A stretch of 6,187 nt of DNA from DASROJ01 sp035646975 (GTDB lineage Bacteria; Acidobacteriota; Polarisedimenticolia; JACPZX01; DASXTC01), in the NCBI GenBank assembly GCA_035646975.1, contig DASROJ010000109.1, positions 1 to 6,187 on the forward strand, written 5' to 3'. A model generated the notes under the pieces. It did no database searches. It had not been told where the DNA came from and worked only from the letters and a program-made list of their open reading frames with translations. The stretch's first letter is position 1. Each line of letters begins with the position of its first letter. Both the position numbers and the translations under genes were made by a program. Of the stretch, positions 6,016 through 6,187 are shown piece after piece.

Positions 6016-6187
6016 TCAGCCGGCGCCATTCAACGCCAGGACGATCCACCAGGTGCCGAACGGATAGGAGCGCGACTTCCTGAAGGACACCGCGAGGGCG
6101 TATCCACGCGCCTTTGCCACCTTGGAAGCCGCATCGCGCGGCAGCGTCGAGGGGTCCATCGAGGTATAGGTGAACACCCATCCCTCG
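6016..6187 (-). CDS. C-terminal fragment of an unrecognised protein (5' partial)
   Basis: A minus-strand frame is open from the right edge (first full codon 6186-6184) to TGA at 6018-6016, giving 56 residues. They begin E-G-W-V-F-T-Y-T-S-M-D and end G-T-W-W-I-V-L-A-L-N-G-A-G. About 47 of 56 third codon positions are G or C, which fits real coding in this genome. The longer overlapping minus frame (start 6181) reads on through the intergenic region and into the amidohydrolase gene, so it looks like a shadow. The alternation of aromatic and hydrophobic residues suggests beta-strands around a short helix (A-A-S-K-V-A-K-A-R-G-Y). I do not recognise the family. The gene is co-directional with the amidohydrolase and ends 144 bp before its start. 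The promoter-like element between them suggests separate transcription. Confidence 0.65.
   Translation of the reverse strand, partial: EGWVFTYTSMDPSTLPRDAASKVAKARGYALAVSFRKSRSYPFGTWWIVLALNGAG

Noticed and set aside
5723..6181. 152-codon minus-strand frame starting at 6181
   Set aside because: It crosses the intergenic region and runs into the amidohydrolase N-terminus in another frame, with an Arg-rich and uneven translation. The frame ending at 6016 fits better.

Overview
This window is GC-rich DNA (third codon positions mostly G or C) from what looks like a Gram-negative bacterium. The protein families point to an uncultured soil or sediment lineage such as Acidobacteriota, or a similar group (Candidatus Eisenbacteria-like, myxobacterial). 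That placement rests on recalled family distribution, not on a search. No rRNA, tRNA, CRISPR array, insertion sequence, integrase or phage gene is visible.

Layout: bases 1-2549 (+) hold the 3' part of a large secreted-type protein. It has at least 14 tandem Kelch-like blades of 48-50 residues, then two MopE-type/EF-hand-like Asp-Cys metal-binding motifs, then a C-terminal beta-sandwich-like module ending in Arg-Ser-Cys-Pro. Its start lies off the left edge. After a 16-bp gap comes a convergent gene at 5871-2566 (-). It encodes a signal-peptide-bearing protein of 1101 residues: a TolB/PD40-type beta-propeller with 12 recognisable S-P-D-G-like motifs, joined through a Lys/Asp-rich linker to an amidohydrolase domain. 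A GC-rich inverted repeat covers the convergent junction. Upstream of the amidohydrolase lies a 144-bp intergenic region with a good sigma70-like promoter and a ribosome binding site. Beyond it, 6187-6016 (-) is the C-terminal end of another gene, open at the right edge, which I do not recognise.

How they work together: nothing shows that the Kelch/MopE protein and the amidohydrolase act in one pathway, because they converge and do not share a transcript. Both appear to be exported and both are built on beta-propellers, but of unrelated repeat families (Kelch and PD40). The amidohydrolase has its own promoter-like element, so it is probably transcribed apart from the partial gene upstream.

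I found no convincing new multi-gene system. The points most worth a second look are the regular Kelch array with its unusual composition (one lysine, no cysteine in the blades), its modular metal-binding C-terminus, the atypical metal-ligand pattern of the amidohydrolase, and the unrecognised partial gene at the right edge.
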